DNA of 48,085 bases from Hyphomicrobiales bacterium (GCA_900473185.1 UCKU01000003.1:348207-396291), one strand, 5' to 3'; shown: positions 16,120-25,453, numbered from the stretch's first letter. Numbers and translations are program-made. The notes: generated by a model from the sequence alone, not told the origin.

Positions 16120-17226
16120 TCAGTCGAGGCTGGCGCCGTCGCCGCTTTGCAGATCTTCATAGGACGGCAAGGGCGGCTGCGGCGGGATCTCGCCGCCCGG
16201 CTGGGGCACACCCTTCGGCCCGGCCGCGGCCTGTCCCGATGGCACGGCTGTGGCGGCCGGAGCAATCGGCTGCTGGGCCTGCTGGTTCTTCATCAGCACT
16301 TCGACATCGGTATTGACGCCGGCAGCGACGGTGAAGTCACGCTGATAGATCTTGTCCTTGTTGCGGGCGACCGCCGTGTATTCACCTTCCGCCAGAACCA
16401 TGGCCGGAAAGGCACTCACACTTTCGCCGACGCTGTCGCCGGCTGCCGTCAGGATCGACCAGGCGGTATCGGCGATCGCTTCGCCGCCGGTTTCCGAGAC
16501 CAGCTTGAAATTGATCTGTGCCGCCCTGTGCTGGATCGTCGCTTCGGTGAGCTTGCCGGCCTCCACCTGGATGTCGGCACGGATGGTCGCGTTGACATTG
16601 CCGTATTCGGAAACGACGTGATAGGTGCCGGCATTAAGGCGCACGACCGTATTGGGCGGCACATCGGCCATGACAAGGCCGCGCTCGCCGTCGTCGCGAA
16701 TTTCCGAAGAGTAAATCGAGAAGCTAAGCTGATCCGGACGGATACGGACATCGGAGCCGGAGACGGCGTTGAGCAGCAGCCCGCCAGCATCGAGAACCAT
16801 CACCTGTTTGTCGACTGCGCCTTCATCCGGCACCGTCAGCTTCTTGGTGACGCCGGCGCGGCCGAAGGAGACGTTGACGAAATAATCGCCGGCAGCGAGC
16901 TGGAAGGCTGCGGTGCCGCCACGGGAGCTGGCGATGAGCGGCAGCTTGCCATCATTTCCAGCGACGGGACTGAATACATACCAGGAAAGCCCGGCTTCGA
17001 CAGGCTTGCCATCGGCCGTGAGTTTGGCTTCCAGCGAGACGTCGCGCAGGTGCACGCCTTCCTGTGCCGTGCCTGGCGCGATGAACGCGTTGAGCTTCGG
17101 CATTTTCGGCGTCGATTCGAGCTGCTTGAATTCCTTGAAGGCGTCCTGAGCGGCAGCGCCAAACGGCGTCAGCAGCATCAGGGCAAGAGCAAGGCCGATC
17201 CGTGCAAAAGGCAATATGCCAAACAT
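16120..17226 (-). CDS. Exported protein with repeated beta-sandwich-like segments
   Basis: About 368 residues. The N-terminus is a Sec signal peptide (hydrophobic IGLALALMLLTPFG, cleavage near GAAAQ). The body appears to hold three or more similar beta-rich segments, each containing a phrase such as LAAGDYFVNVSFG, LNAGTYHVVSEYG or LAEGEYTAVARNK, so an internal repeat of about 90-100 residues is likely. The last 60 residues are Pro/Gln/Ala-rich and probably disordered. An in-frame GTG at 17268 would add 14 residues; the ATG at 17226 gives a cleaner signal peptide. I do not recognise the family; carboxypeptidase-regulatory-like or adhesin-like beta domains are the closest impression. Confidence 0.75.
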   Translation of the reverse strand: MFGILPFARIGLALALMLLTPFGAAAQDAFKEFKQLESTPKMPKLNAFIAPGTAQEGVHLRDVSLEAKLTADGKPVEAGLSWYVFSPVAGNDGKLPLIASSRGGTAAFQLAAGDYFVNVSFGRAGVTKKLTVPDEGAVDKQVMVLDAGGLLLNAVSGSDVRIRPDQLSFSIYSSEIRDDGERGLVMADVPPNTVVRLNAGTYHVVSEYGNVNATIRADIQVEAGKLTEATIQHRAAQINFKLVSETGGEAIADTAWSILTAAGDSVGESVSAFPAMVLAEGEYTAVARNKDKIYQRDFTVAAGVNTDVEVLMKNQQAQQPIAPAATAVPSGQAAAGPKGVPQPGGEIPPQPPLPSYEDLQSGDGASLD

Positions 17227-17339
17227 CCTGTTCGTGAACCGATTGACTTCTGAAATCGCAGAGTCCACTTCAAGACCAATGCCATGGCAAATTCAAGACC
17301 TGTGGCCACCCTCTGCATACAAATGAGAGTATCTCCCGC

Positions 17340-17924
17340 ATGAAATCCGACATCAAGCTGATCGATTATCTCGCCGTGCGTCGCTCCATCCCCGCGTTCC
17401 AGATGTGCGAACCGGGACCGGAAAAGGCCGAAATCGAGGAAATCCTGCGCCTTTCATCGCGCGTTCCAGATCACGGCAAGCTCGCCCCCTGGCGCTTCAT
17501 CGTCTATCGCGGCGAGGAGCGCGTGCGGCTAGGCGAAGAGCTGCTGAAGCTGGCGCTCGAAGCAAAACCCGATCTCTCGGAGGAAATGATCCAGGTGGAG
17601 CGCACGCGCTTTACCCGTGCGCCTGTCGTCGTCGGCATCGTCAGCAAGGCAGGCCCGCATTTCAAGATCCCGGAATGGGAACAGATCATGTCCGCGGGCG
17701 CGCTGTGCCTCAACGTCATCCTGGCTGCCAATGCGCATGGTTATGTTGCCAACTGGCTGACGGAATGGTTCGCCTTCGACGAGCGCGCCTATCCGCTGCT
17801 CGGCGTCCAGCCGGGCGAAAAGGTTGCCGGCTTCATCCACATCGGCTCCACGACCTTCCCACCCGTCGAGCGTCCGCGCCCTGAACTGACCGAGACGGTC
17901 ACCTGGATCGGCGGCGAAGACTGA
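17340..17924 (+). CDS. Nitroreductase family protein (putative NAD(P)H flavoprotein)
   Basis: A 194-residue FMN-dependent oxidoreductase. Family features are the RRSIPAF start (FMN phosphate contact), [14 protein letters not shown], and the region [14 protein letters not shown] with NWLTEWFAF. Length and the [10 protein letters not shown] segment suit the YdjA-like branch of nitroreductases, whose natural substrates are poorly known. Its TGA overlaps the ATG of the next gene by one base, so it is translationally coupled to a flavin reductase-like protein. The pair may form a two-component flavin system, which is inference. Confidence 0.9.
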   Translation: MKSDIKLIDYLAVRRSIPAFQMCEPGPEKAEIEEILRLSSRVPDHGKLAPWRFIVYRGEERVRLGEELLKLALEAKPDLSEEMIQVERTRFTRAPVVVGIVSKAGPHFKIPEWEQIMSAGALCLNVILAANAHGYVANWLTEWFAFDERAYPLLGVQPGEKVAGFIHIGSTTFPPVERPRPELTETVTWIGGED

Positions 17925-18526
17925 TGTTCTACACGACGGACACCAACCGGCACGGGTTGGCGCATGATCCCTTCAAGGCGATCGTCGCGCCACGGCCGAT
18001 CGGCTGGATCGGCAGCAAGGGCAGGGATGGGTCGATCAATCTCGCGCCCTATTCCTTCTTCAATGCGGTGGCCGACAAGCCGAAGCTGGTCATGTTTTCA
18101 TCGAGCGGGCACAAGCATAGCCAGAAAAACGCCAGGGAAACCGGCGTTTTCACCTGCAATTTCGTCAGCCGCAATCTGGCTGATAAAATGAACCTTTCCT
18201 CCGCCGCCTTGCCTTACGGAACGAGCGAATTCGAATTCGCCGGACTGACGCCGAAACAGGCGGAGCTCATTGATGCGCCCTATGTCGCGGAGGCCTTCGC
18301 CGTTCTGGAATGCAGGGTGACCGAGATCATCGAGCCGAAGACGCTCTCCGGCGAGTCGACAGAGAATGTCTTCGTTTTCGGAGAGGTCATCGGCATCCAT
18401 ATCGATGAGGCGATCGTCAGAGATGGCCGGTTCGATGTGGCGCTGGCGCGGCCGATCGCACGCATGGGCTACATGGACTATTGCGAAGGCAGCGAGATCT
18501 TCGAAATGTTCAGGCCGAAGGTCTGA
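17924..18526 (+). CDS. Flavin reductase family protein (FMN-binding split barrel)
   Basis: A 200-residue protein with the flavin-reductase-like split-barrel fold: APRPIGWIGSKG (about residues 22-33), INLAPYSFFNAV (about 38-49) and the later FVFGEVIGIHID. Proteins of this type reduce FMN or FAD with NAD(P)H, or simply bind FMN. No signal peptide or membrane segment is visible. Overlap of its start with the stop of the nitroreductase gene argues for linked expression and perhaps linked function. The oxygenase partner, if any, is not in the window. Confidence 0.9.
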   Translation: MFYTTDTNRHGLAHDPFKAIVAPRPIGWIGSKGRDGSINLAPYSFFNAVADKPKLVMFSSSGHKHSQKNARETGVFTCNFVSRNLADKMNLSSAALPYGTSEFEFAGLTPKQAELIDAPYVAEAFAVLECRVTEIIEPKTLSGESTENVFVFGEVIGIHIDEAIVRDGRFDVALARPIARMGYMDYCEGSEIFEMFRPKV

Positions 18527-18650
18527 CAGCAGCCATATGGGTTCGGCCAAACCCTAATAAATATGGTGAACCAATCATAAACTTTTTCCGGCTACCGTCC
18601 CTGTATTGAATAAGACGCGAAGGAATCGCGTTCAGTGCTGGGGCGTGGTC

Positions 18651-19781
18651 GTGATCATTGAGGCATTTCTTCGTTGGGTCGAAACGGCCAAGACGGCTGA
18701 CAGGGCGGCCGCTGCAAATGCTCTGGGACGCGTCTATCTCAAATCGGAAATGTCGGACGAGCGGCGCGACGCTGCTGAAAAGGCGATGACCTACCTGCTC
18801 GACGATCCGTCGCCGCGTGTGCGGCTTGCGCTCGCCGAAGCGATCGCCTGGGCGCCGCATGCGCCACGCAACATCATTCTCTCGCTTGCCGAAGACCAGC
18901 CGGAGATCGCCTGTCATGCGGTGACCTGCTCGCCGATCCTGACCGATGCCGATCTCGTCGATCTCGCAGCACGCGGCAGCGGTGCGACGCGCATGCTGAT
19001 TGCGGCGCGCGCCCATGTGACCCGCCCGGTTTCGGCGGCACTTGCCGAAGTCGGCGACGAGGACGAAATTCTCTGCCTGCTCGAAAATGACGGCGCGGCG
19101 ATTTCCGCCCAATCCCTGAAGCGGATTGCCGAACGGCTTGGTGATGTCAGCGACATCAGAAACCTGCTTCTCGACCGCATCGATTTGCCGGCCGATGCCC
19201 GCCAGCTTCTGACGCAACATGTCAGCAATGCGCTGGTCGGCCTGCCGCTGGCGCAGGCGGCAATCGGCCTGCAGAGGCTGCAGCGCATCAGCCGCGAGGC
19301 GACGGAAGCGGCGATCGTTTCCATCGCCGGCGATATCGCGCCGGTCGAAGTCCCGGATCTCGTCGAACATCTTCGCCTGAACGATCGGCTGACGCCTTCC
19401 TTCCTTATGCACGCGCTCTGCTGCGGCAAGGTGGAATTCTTCGCCTGCGCCATCGTCAATCTGTCAGGTTGCAGCGACCGGCGCGTGCGGGCAATCCTCG
19501 CCACGGGCCGCATGCATGCCGTGCGCGCGCTCTATGAATCGGCGGGCCTGCCGCGCGATATCAGCATCATTTTCGTGGAAGCGACGTTCCTTTGGCGCGA
19601 GGCTTCGCGCAACACCTCGGCCTCGCTGCTCGGCAGCATCTGCGGGCGCCTGCTTCAGAAATTCCACAGCCGGGTAGGGCAGCATGACGCTGTCGGCGAG
19701 TTGCTCGACATGATCGAAAAGCTGCATGTCGCCGAGCAGCGCCGGTCGGCCCGTGTCTATGCGTCGCTTGCCGCTGCTTAA
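18651..19781 (+). CDS. DUF2336 family alpha-helical repeat protein
   Basis: About 376 residues, almost wholly alpha-helical, in HEAT-like pairs (for example DDPSPRVRLALAEAIAWAP near the N-terminus). I assign DUF2336, an alphaproteobacterial family of unknown function. The likely start is the GTG at 18651, beginning IIEAFLRWVETAK; a TTG at 18606 and a GTG at 18645 are alternatives, and none has a strong Shine-Dalgarno. The stop overlaps by four bases the stop of the convergent gene at 19778. There are no membrane segments and no catalytic motif. Confidence 0.82.
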   Translation: MIIEAFLRWVETAKTADRAAAANALGRVYLKSEMSDERRDAAEKAMTYLLDDPSPRVRLALAEAIAWAPHAPRNIILSLAEDQPEIACHAVTCSPILTDADLVDLAARGSGATRMLIAARAHVTRPVSAALAEVGDEDEILCLLENDGAAISAQSLKRIAERLGDVSDIRNLLLDRIDLPADARQLLTQHVSNALVGLPLAQAAIGLQRLQRISREATEAAIVSIAGDIAPVEVPDLVEHLRLNDRLTPSFLMHALCCGKVEFFACAIVNLSGCSDRRVRAILATGRMHAVRALYESAGLPRDISIIFVEATFLWREASRNTSASLLGSICGRLLQKFHSRVGQHDAVGELLDMIEKLHVAEQRRSARVYASLAAA

Positions 19782-20185
19782 TCGGTAAAGCGGGCCGCGG
19801 CCCAGGAATAGCTCGCAGAGACGAAATGCAATGGCTTCGCCAGGGTGTTTTTCACATCGTGGCCGGAAGGCAAATTGGCGCGCACACGCCCGGCAATAGT
19901 ATCCACAAAACCGCCAAGGCCATCACGTTGTTCGACTACCTCGGGCGCTGCTGGTGCAGCGGGCGCCGGCTTGGCCGGCTCGGCAGCGACAAGCGACTTC
20001 GGCGCCTCGCAGACGGCAATGACGGTCGGATAGCTGGCATTGGCATAGGTCTTCAGCCGCTGCTCGGCCTCGGCATCGCAGGCGACGACGGTTTCCCAGT
20101 GTTTGTCGACCGTGGCGACGTAATTGCACTGGCTGACGGAATCGTCGCAACCGAGGATCGTCATGGCAATGAGGACGGCTTGCAT
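19778..20185 (-). CDS. Small conserved hypothetical protein with Ala/Pro linker
   Basis: A 135-residue protein I do not recognise. The N-terminal 60 residues have four cysteines (GCDD, QCN, ACDAE, VCEAP) and a short hydrophobic start that could be a weak signal peptide or lipoprotein-like leader (ILGC). A PAKPAPAAPAAP-type linker follows, then a C-terminal segment with GGFVDTIAGRVRANLP. The ATG is preceded by GGAGG at a good distance. The spacing of cysteines suggests two disulphides if it is exported, which is inference. Confidence 0.7.
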   Translation of the reverse strand: MQAVLIAMTILGCDDSVSQCNYVATVDKHWETVVACDAEAEQRLKTYANASYPTVIAVCEAPKSLVAAEPAKPAPAAPAAPEVVEQRDGLGGFVDTIAGRVRANLPSGHDVKNTLAKPLHFVSASYSWAAARFTD

Positions 20186-20315
20186 ATTTTGCCTCCATGG
20201 CTATTGAGCGTGTCATCCCCTTCGAAAGCACAATTCCAACGGAATGAAGGCAGCGATATTAACTCCTTGTCATCAAGGGAAAAATGACGCGTTTCACCGG
20301 AACAGGAGAGAGAAA

Positions 20316-20774
20316 ATGTCCGTCACCATCGCTCTGGAACCGCCGCGCCAGAATGGCGTGATTCGCCTTCTCGATCTCTCCGATGCCTATGCGCAATCGC
20401 TCTATCCGCCCGAGAGCAACCACCTCGTCGATATTTCAACGCTGGAAAAGCCGTCCGTGAGCTTCCTCGTGGCGCGGAACGGCAGCGAGATCGTCGGTTG
20501 CTGCGCGCTGGTGGAGGCAAGCGACGGGACGGCAGAGATCAAGCGCATGTTCGTCGATCCCGAGGCGAGGGGCCTGAAGGTCGCCAGCCGCCTGATGGAC
20601 CAACTGGAGGAGATCGGCAGGGGGAAGGGTCTCGACGCAATCCGCCTGGAGACCGGTATCTATCAACCGGAGGCGATCAGCCTCTACAGGAAATATGGAT
20701 ATCGCGAGATCGAGCCTTTCGGCTCCTATCAGCCGGATCCGCTCAGCATCTTCATGGAAAGGCGGCTGGCCTAA
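20316..20774 (+). CDS. GNAT family N-acetyltransferase
   Basis: A 152-residue acetyltransferase. The acetyl-CoA-binding segment is recognisable as VDPEARGLKVASRLMDQLEE (about residues 82-101), preceded by the strand AEIKRMFV and followed by LETGIYQPEAISLYRKYGY, the usual GNAT motif B. The ATG at 20316 has CAGGAGAG upstream and is preferred to an in-frame ATG at 20244. The gene stands alone and its acceptor substrate cannot be inferred. Confidence 0.92.
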   Translation: MSVTIALEPPRQNGVIRLLDLSDAYAQSLYPPESNHLVDISTLEKPSVSFLVARNGSEIVGCCALVEASDGTAEIKRMFVDPEARGLKVASRLMDQLEEIGRGKGLDAIRLETGIYQPEAISLYRKYGYREIEPFGSYQPDPLSIFMERRLA

Positions 20775-20787
20775 ACCGGCAAGGCCC

Positions 20788-21972
20788 TTAGCCTTCGGCA
20801 GCGCGCTGCACCGGCGGCGCCTGCTCGTCGAGGATGATCTGCGGTCCCGCATCGGCGGCGCGGACTTCATGTATCCATTCGCGCCAGATCGCGACCAGCA
20901 GCGCCATCAGCACCGGGCCGATGAAGAGGCCGAGGAAACCCATCGTCTTCACGCCGCCGACAAGGCCGAAGAAGGTCGGCAGGAACGGCAGCTTGATCGG
21001 TCCGCCAACGAGCTTGGGGCGCAGCGTCTTGTCGACAATGAAGAGTTCGACCGTGCCCCAGACGAACAGGCCGATGCCGGCGACATGCGAGCCGCTGGCC
21101 AGCAGATAGACGGATACAAGCGTGAAGGAGAGCGGCGCTCCGCCCGGGATCAGCGCCATGACGCCGGTCAGCACACCAAGGGTGACGGGCGAGGGCACGC
21201 CGGCAATCCAGTAGGCAACGCCGAGCACGATGCCTTCGCCGATGGCAATCAGCGTCATGCCCATGACGGTCGAGCTGATGGTGGCAGGCACGACGCGGGA
21301 AATACGCTCCCAGCGGTTCGGCAGGATACGCTCGCCGAGCATGTCAATCTGCTTGGAGAAGGAGAAGCCGTCGCGATAGACGAAGAACAGCGCGATCAGC
21401 ATGAAGAGCAGCGTCAGGAACAGGTGGAAGGCACCACCGCCGGCCGCCAGAATTGCGCGGTAGATATTGCCGATATTGGCGCCACTGACGGCCTGGATGA
21501 GCTCACCCATGGCGCCGGGGCTGCCGATATACTTTGTCCAAAGTTCGTCGAGGTAGGAACCGGCCAGAGGCAAGGCGACGATCCATTGCGGCGTTTCCGC
21601 TCCGAAGCGGTTGGCGTGGATCGCCCATGCGACCCAGGTGCGCACTTCACCGGTCGTATAGGCAACCGCAAGGCTGATCGGAATGACGAGGAAGGTGACG
21701 ATGAGGACGATCGCGATCGTCGCGGCGACCGTCGTATTGCCGCCGACGCGGGCAACCAGCTTGCGGTAAAGCGGCCAGCTCGCAAAGCCGATGACGAGGG
21801 CTGCGAGCACAGGCACCACGAAGCCGTAGAAGAAATAGACGCCGGCTGCGGCAACAAGCACGAGCAGCCAGCGGGCAGCCGAAATGGAGGGTATCAGCGG
21901 CGTACGTATCGTCGCCGACGGCCCCAGCCATCGCGGCTCCGTATTGGTTTTCTGACGATCAAACACACCCAC
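20788..21972 (-). CDS. AI-2E family transporter (PerM/TqsA-like permease)
   Basis: A 394-residue polytopic inner-membrane protein with about seven or eight hydrophobic segments. The family layout is clear: an N-terminal helix pair (WLLVLVAAAGVYFFYGFVVPVLAALVIGF), a soluble middle, then LLFMLIALFFVYRDG and the signature GLFVWGTVELFIVDKTLRPKLVGG and FLGLFIGPVLMALLVA. Some members export autoinducer-2 and others are sodium/proton antiporters, so the substrate is undetermined. The start is GTG at 21972 with AGAGG upstream. The gene is monocistronic by spacing. Confidence 0.92.
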   Translation of the reverse strand: MGVFDRQKTNTEPRWLGPSATIRTPLIPSISAARWLLVLVAAAGVYFFYGFVVPVLAALVIGFASWPLYRKLVARVGGNTTVAATIAIVLIVTFLVIPISLAVAYTTGEVRTWVAWAIHANRFGAETPQWIVALPLAGSYLDELWTKYIGSPGAMGELIQAVSGANIGNIYRAILAAGGGAFHLFLTLLFMLIALFFVYRDGFSFSKQIDMLGERILPNRWERISRVVPATISSTVMGMTLIAIGEGIVLGVAYWIAGVPSPVTLGVLTGVMALIPGGAPLSFTLVSVYLLASGSHVAGIGLFVWGTVELFIVDKTLRPKLVGGPIKLPFLPTFFGLVGGVKTMGFLGLFIGPVLMALLVAIWREWIHEVRAADAGPQIILDEQAPPVQRAAEG

Positions 21973-22088
21973 GCGCGCCTCTTTTTATTGTTGTCCTAGT
22001 TTATGGGCTATGAACCGGGCGGTTTCAAGGTCCGCCCGGATAAAGCGTATACAAAGCGTGGTTATTTGGTCGCTGAATCCTTGAGATA

Positions 22089-23225
22089 TTATTGCGGGCG
22101 GCGGTTGATCTTGAAGGCGTAGAACTGTGTCTTCTGGCCGGTCGAGAAATTATTGTCAGAACCGAGGATCAGAACATCCGTGCCATCCTTCGCCTTGCCG
22201 ATCGCCATGGCTTCGATATTATCCGGCGTCAGGCCGATGGCGCGGAGATCAAGAACCTGGCTCTTGCGGGCAGGGACGACGCGCTGGTCGTTCTTGGCGA
22301 GCGAGGCGATGCCGGAAACGTCGGTCGCGCCGTCGAGATCCATCATGAAGAGCTTGATGTTGTTGCCGAAGCCCTGGGCATAGCTGCGCTCGACAGCGAG
22401 CAGGCGGTGATCATCGAGTGCGATCATTTCCGACATGCCGTTGTCGTTGCCGCCGTCGGGTTTGACGGCAGCCTGCGGAATCGGCGAGACCGGATAGACG
22501 TATTGAGCCTTCGGCTCGCCGGTTGCGCCGTCATAGCGGATGATGCGCGAGAGGCTCCCGGTCGTCAGACTGGGGTTCGGGCCGTCCTGATAGAGGGCAG
22601 CTTCGACGCCGACGAACACGTCACCGGACGGAGATACGGCCAGATCCTCGAAAGCGAGGTTATCGCGGATGCCGGTCGACTTGTCGGCGGTCGGCGCAAA
22701 ACCGTCGGGCAGCTTGAACTCGCGCACGAAGGCGCCATCAGGAGAAGCGACGCGAACGAATGGAGCGATCAGCGCCTTCGCATCACCTTCGCTGCCCCAG
22801 TAGATGCCGTCCTTGCCGAAGCGGATGGATTCCGGATCGACGGTGCGGACGGCGAAGGGCTGGCCGTTTTTATCCTGGAAGGTGGTGTGCTTGGCGATGG
22901 TGACGCCCTTCAGGCCGGCGGCGCTGACGTCGATATCGAGATCGTAGAAGCGGGCCGGGGCCTTTTCGGAGCGATCGTCGCTGATGGCGACGTAGTGGCC
23001 GGTGGCGGCATCGAAATCGAGACCTGAAATGCCGCCGAATTCGACGCCGTTTTCCATCTGGCCGGTTGGGATAACGAATTCACCGAGATAGGAAACGGAG
23101 ATCGCTGCCGCGCAGTCGCCGAAGGGGCAGGCGGTCTCGACGGTCGCGCCGATATCTGTGGCATAGACGGAGGCGGTGCTGGACAGGAGAACGAAAGCGG
23201 CAGTCGCAAGAAAACGCTTGGTCAT
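22089..23225 (-). CDS. Exported phytase-like esterase (esterase-like activity of phytase)
   Basis: A 378-residue protein with a signal peptide (MTKRFLATAAFVLLSSTASVYA, cleavage at about 22). The mature part fits the phytase-like beta-propeller family: FGGISGLDFDAATGHYVAISDD near the N-terminus, VDPESIRFG, NLAFEDLAVSPSG and NNFSTGQKTQFYAFKI at the end. Family members have been linked to esterase or phytate phosphatase activity in the periplasm, but biochemical proof is limited. A cysteine pair in ACPFGDCA may form a small disulphide loop. The gene is followed in the minus direction by the AI-2E permease. Confidence 0.88.
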   Translation of the reverse strand: MTKRFLATAAFVLLSSTASVYATDIGATVETACPFGDCAAAISVSYLGEFVIPTGQMENGVEFGGISGLDFDAATGHYVAISDDRSEKAPARFYDLDIDVSAAGLKGVTIAKHTTFQDKNGQPFAVRTVDPESIRFGKDGIYWGSEGDAKALIAPFVRVASPDGAFVREFKLPDGFAPTADKSTGIRDNLAFEDLAVSPSGDVFVGVEAALYQDGPNPSLTTGSLSRIIRYDGATGEPKAQYVYPVSPIPQAAVKPDGGNDNGMSEMIALDDHRLLAVERSYAQGFGNNIKLFMMDLDGATDVSGIASLAKNDQRVVPARKSQVLDLRAIGLTPDNIEAMAIGKAKDGTDVLILGSDNNFSTGQKTQFYAFKINRRPQ

Positions 23226-23252
23226 GGCAAATATCCGGCAAAGGGTTGAAAC

Positions 23253-23305
23253 AGAACGGCCGGCGCTGCGTGGACCTCGCGAGAGGACAGAGCGCCGGCC
23301 GTTCT
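23253..23305. terminator. Long hairpin between parE and the phytase-like gene
   Basis: A perfect 15-bp inverted repeat (23253-23267 with 23291-23305, core ACGGCCGGCGCT) around a 23-base loop that itself contains CCTC-GCGA-GAGG. It lies about 65 bp past the parE stop on the minus strand. The T-tract is weak (TGTTTCAA), so besides terminating parE it could stabilise RNA ends or act as an attenuator for the next gene. It is much longer than the other terminators here. Confidence 0.5.
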
Positions 23306-23368
23306 ATTGCGCCGGTAATTTGACGGACTCGTAACGGTTCTTCGTCAGTTCGATGAATTCGCTACGAC

Positions 23369-25453
23369 TTAAATATCCAGATCCTCTGCGAAGGCGGCAC
23401 GTTCCTGGATGAAGCGGAAACGGGCTTCGGCCTTGGTCCCCATCAGGTCGTCGACGGCATTACGCGTGCCCTCGAAATCCACCTCGTCGATCAGCACCCG
23501 CAGAAGCGTGCGCTTGGACGGATCCATGGTGGTTTCCTTGAGCTGGGCGGGCAGCATTTCGCCGAGACCTTTGAAGCGGCTGATCTCGATCTTGGCCTTG
23601 CCCTTGAACTCCGTCTCCATCAACTCGGCGCGATGCTCGTCATCGCGGGCATAGGCAGACTTCGCCCCCTGCGTGATCTTGTAGAGCGGCGGCACGGCGA
23701 GGAAGAGGTGACCGCCGCGCACCAGTTCCGGCATCTCCTGATAGAAGAAGGTGATGAGCAGCGAGGCGATATGCGCACCGTCGACGTCGGCATCGGTCAT
23801 GACGATGATGCGTTCGTAGCGAAGATCCTCTTCGCGGTATTTCGAGCGCGTGCCGCAGCCGAGCGCCTGAACGAGATCGGAGATTTGCTGGTTGGCCGAC
23901 AGCTTCTCGCGGCCGGCGCTGGCGACGTTGAGGATCTTGCCGCGCAGCGGCAGGATCGCCTGATTGGCGCGGTTGCGCGCCTGCTTGGCGGAACCGCCTG
24001 CCGAGTCACCCTCGACCAGAAAGAGTTCTGCGCCTTCCGCGGTATTCTGCGAGCAATCGGCGAGTTTGCCGGGCAGGCGCAGCTTGCGCACTGCTGTCTT
24101 GCGGTTGACTTCCTTCTCCTTGCGGCGGCGCAGGCGCTCTTCGGCGCGCTCGATCACCCAGTCGAGAAGCTTCTCGGCCTCGTTCGGATTGTCGGCGAGA
24201 TAATGGTCGAAGGGGTCGCGCAGCGCATTTTCGACAAGGCGCTGGGCTTCGACGCTCGCTAGTCGATCCTTGGTCTGGCCGACGAATTCCGGCTCGCGGA
24301 TGAAGACCGAGAGCATGCCCACGGCCGAGATCATCACGTCATCGGTGGTGATCTGTGCGGCACGCTTGTTCTGCGTCAGCTCGGCATAGCTCTTCAGGCC
24401 CTTGGTCATCGCAATGCGGAGACCGGCCTCGTGCGTGCCGCCTTCGGGCGTCGGGATGGTGTTGCAGTAGGAATGGACCTGCGGATCGCCGCCATACCAG
24501 GTGATCGCCCATTCTAGCGCACCGTGGCCGGCTACCTTCTCGGTCTTGCCGGCGAAGATCTCGCGGGTGACCGTGAATTCCTTGCCCATCGTTGCCTGCA
24601 AGTAATCCTTGAGGCCGCCGGGGAAGTGGAAGACGGCCTTGTCGGGCAGATCCGATCCCTCAGGCAGCACTCCCGGCTCGCAGTTCCAGCGGATCTCGAC
24701 GCCTCCGAAGAGATAGGCCTTGGAGCGGGCCATGCGGAACACGCGCGCCGCATCGAACTTCGCATGATCACCGAAAATCTGCGGGTCGGGATGGAAGCGA
24801 ACCTTGGTGCCGCGACGGTTATGCACATCGCCCAGCTCTTCGAGCCCGCCCTGCGGCACGCCGCGCGAGAAGCGCTGGCGATAGAGCTTGCGGTTACGAG
24901 CGACCTCGACTTCGAGATGATCCGACAGAGCGTTGACGACAGAGACGCCGACGCCGTGCAGACCGCCCGAGGTCTCATAGGCCTTGCCGTCGAATTTACC
25001 GCCGGCATGCAGCTTGGTCATGATGACTTCGAGCGTCGACTTGCCGGGAACCTGCGGATGGTTCTCGACCGGAATGCCGCGGCCGTTGTCGGTGACCGTC
25101 AGATAGCCCTGGGTATCGAGATGGACATCGATGAAATCGGCATGGCCGGCCACCGCTTCGTCCATCGAGTTGTCGATGACTTCGGCAAAAAGGTGGTGCA
25201 GCGCCTTCTCGTCGGTGCCGCCGATATACATGCCCGGGCGCATGCGCACCGGTTCCAGGCCTTCCAGAACGCGGATCGAGGATGCGCCGTAATCATCACT
25301 GTTCGATGTCGCCGGAGCAGGGCGGGAGGCCGAGGGTGCCGCCGCAGCGGGCCGTTCGGCAGGTGCCGCAGGCTTTGCAGCCTCCTCCTGCTTTTGCGAC
25401 TCCTGCTTCTGTGACAGGGGCATTCCGGAAAAGAGGTCGTTGCTGTCTTCCAT
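23369..25453 (-). CDS. parE: DNA topoisomerase IV subunit B
   Basis: A 694-residue type IIA topoisomerase ATPase subunit that decatenates daughter chromosomes with ParC. The GHKL ATPase domain shows EVIDNSMDEAV, DNGRGIPVENHPQ and GGLHGVGVSVVNALS; the TOPRIM domain shows EGDSAGGSAKQ and MTDADVDGAHI. The ParE, not GyrB, assignment rests on length (GyrB is about 800) and lack of the GyrB insert. The first 55 residues are a Gln/Ala/Pro-rich tail, poorly conserved in rhizobia. No second topoisomerase subunit is nearby. Confidence 0.96.
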   Translation of the reverse strand: MEDSNDLFSGMPLSQKQESQKQEEAAKPAAPAERPAAAAPSASRPAPATSNSDDYGASSIRVLEGLEPVRMRPGMYIGGTDEKALHHLFAEVIDNSMDEAVAGHADFIDVHLDTQGYLTVTDNGRGIPVENHPQVPGKSTLEVIMTKLHAGGKFDGKAYETSGGLHGVGVSVVNALSDHLEVEVARNRKLYRQRFSRGVPQGGLEELGDVHNRRGTKVRFHPDPQIFGDHAKFDAARVFRMARSKAYLFGGVEIRWNCEPGVLPEGSDLPDKAVFHFPGGLKDYLQATMGKEFTVTREIFAGKTEKVAGHGALEWAITWYGGDPQVHSYCNTIPTPEGGTHEAGLRIAMTKGLKSYAELTQNKRAAQITTDDVMISAVGMLSVFIREPEFVGQTKDRLASVEAQRLVENALRDPFDHYLADNPNEAEKLLDWVIERAEERLRRRKEKEVNRKTAVRKLRLPGKLADCSQNTAEGAELFLVEGDSAGGSAKQARNRANQAILPLRGKILNVASAGREKLSANQQISDLVQALGCGTRSKYREEDLRYERIIVMTDADVDGAHIASLLITFFYQEMPELVRGGHLFLAVPPLYKITQGAKSAYARDDEHRAELMETEFKGKAKIEISRFKGLGEMLPAQLKETTMDPSKRTLLRVLIDEVDFEGTRNAVDDLMGTKAEARFRFIQERAAFAEDLDI

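Noticed and set aside
20695..21999. Plus-strand open frame of 434 codons over the AI-2E permease gene
   Set aside because: The sequence is rich in Asp, Arg, His and Gln with no fold, which is the antisense reading of a hydrophobic membrane protein.
16120..23225. Possible genomic island because of many unknown genes
   Set aside because: No tRNA, integrase, direct repeats or base-composition shift is visible; the genes look like ordinary rhizobial core.
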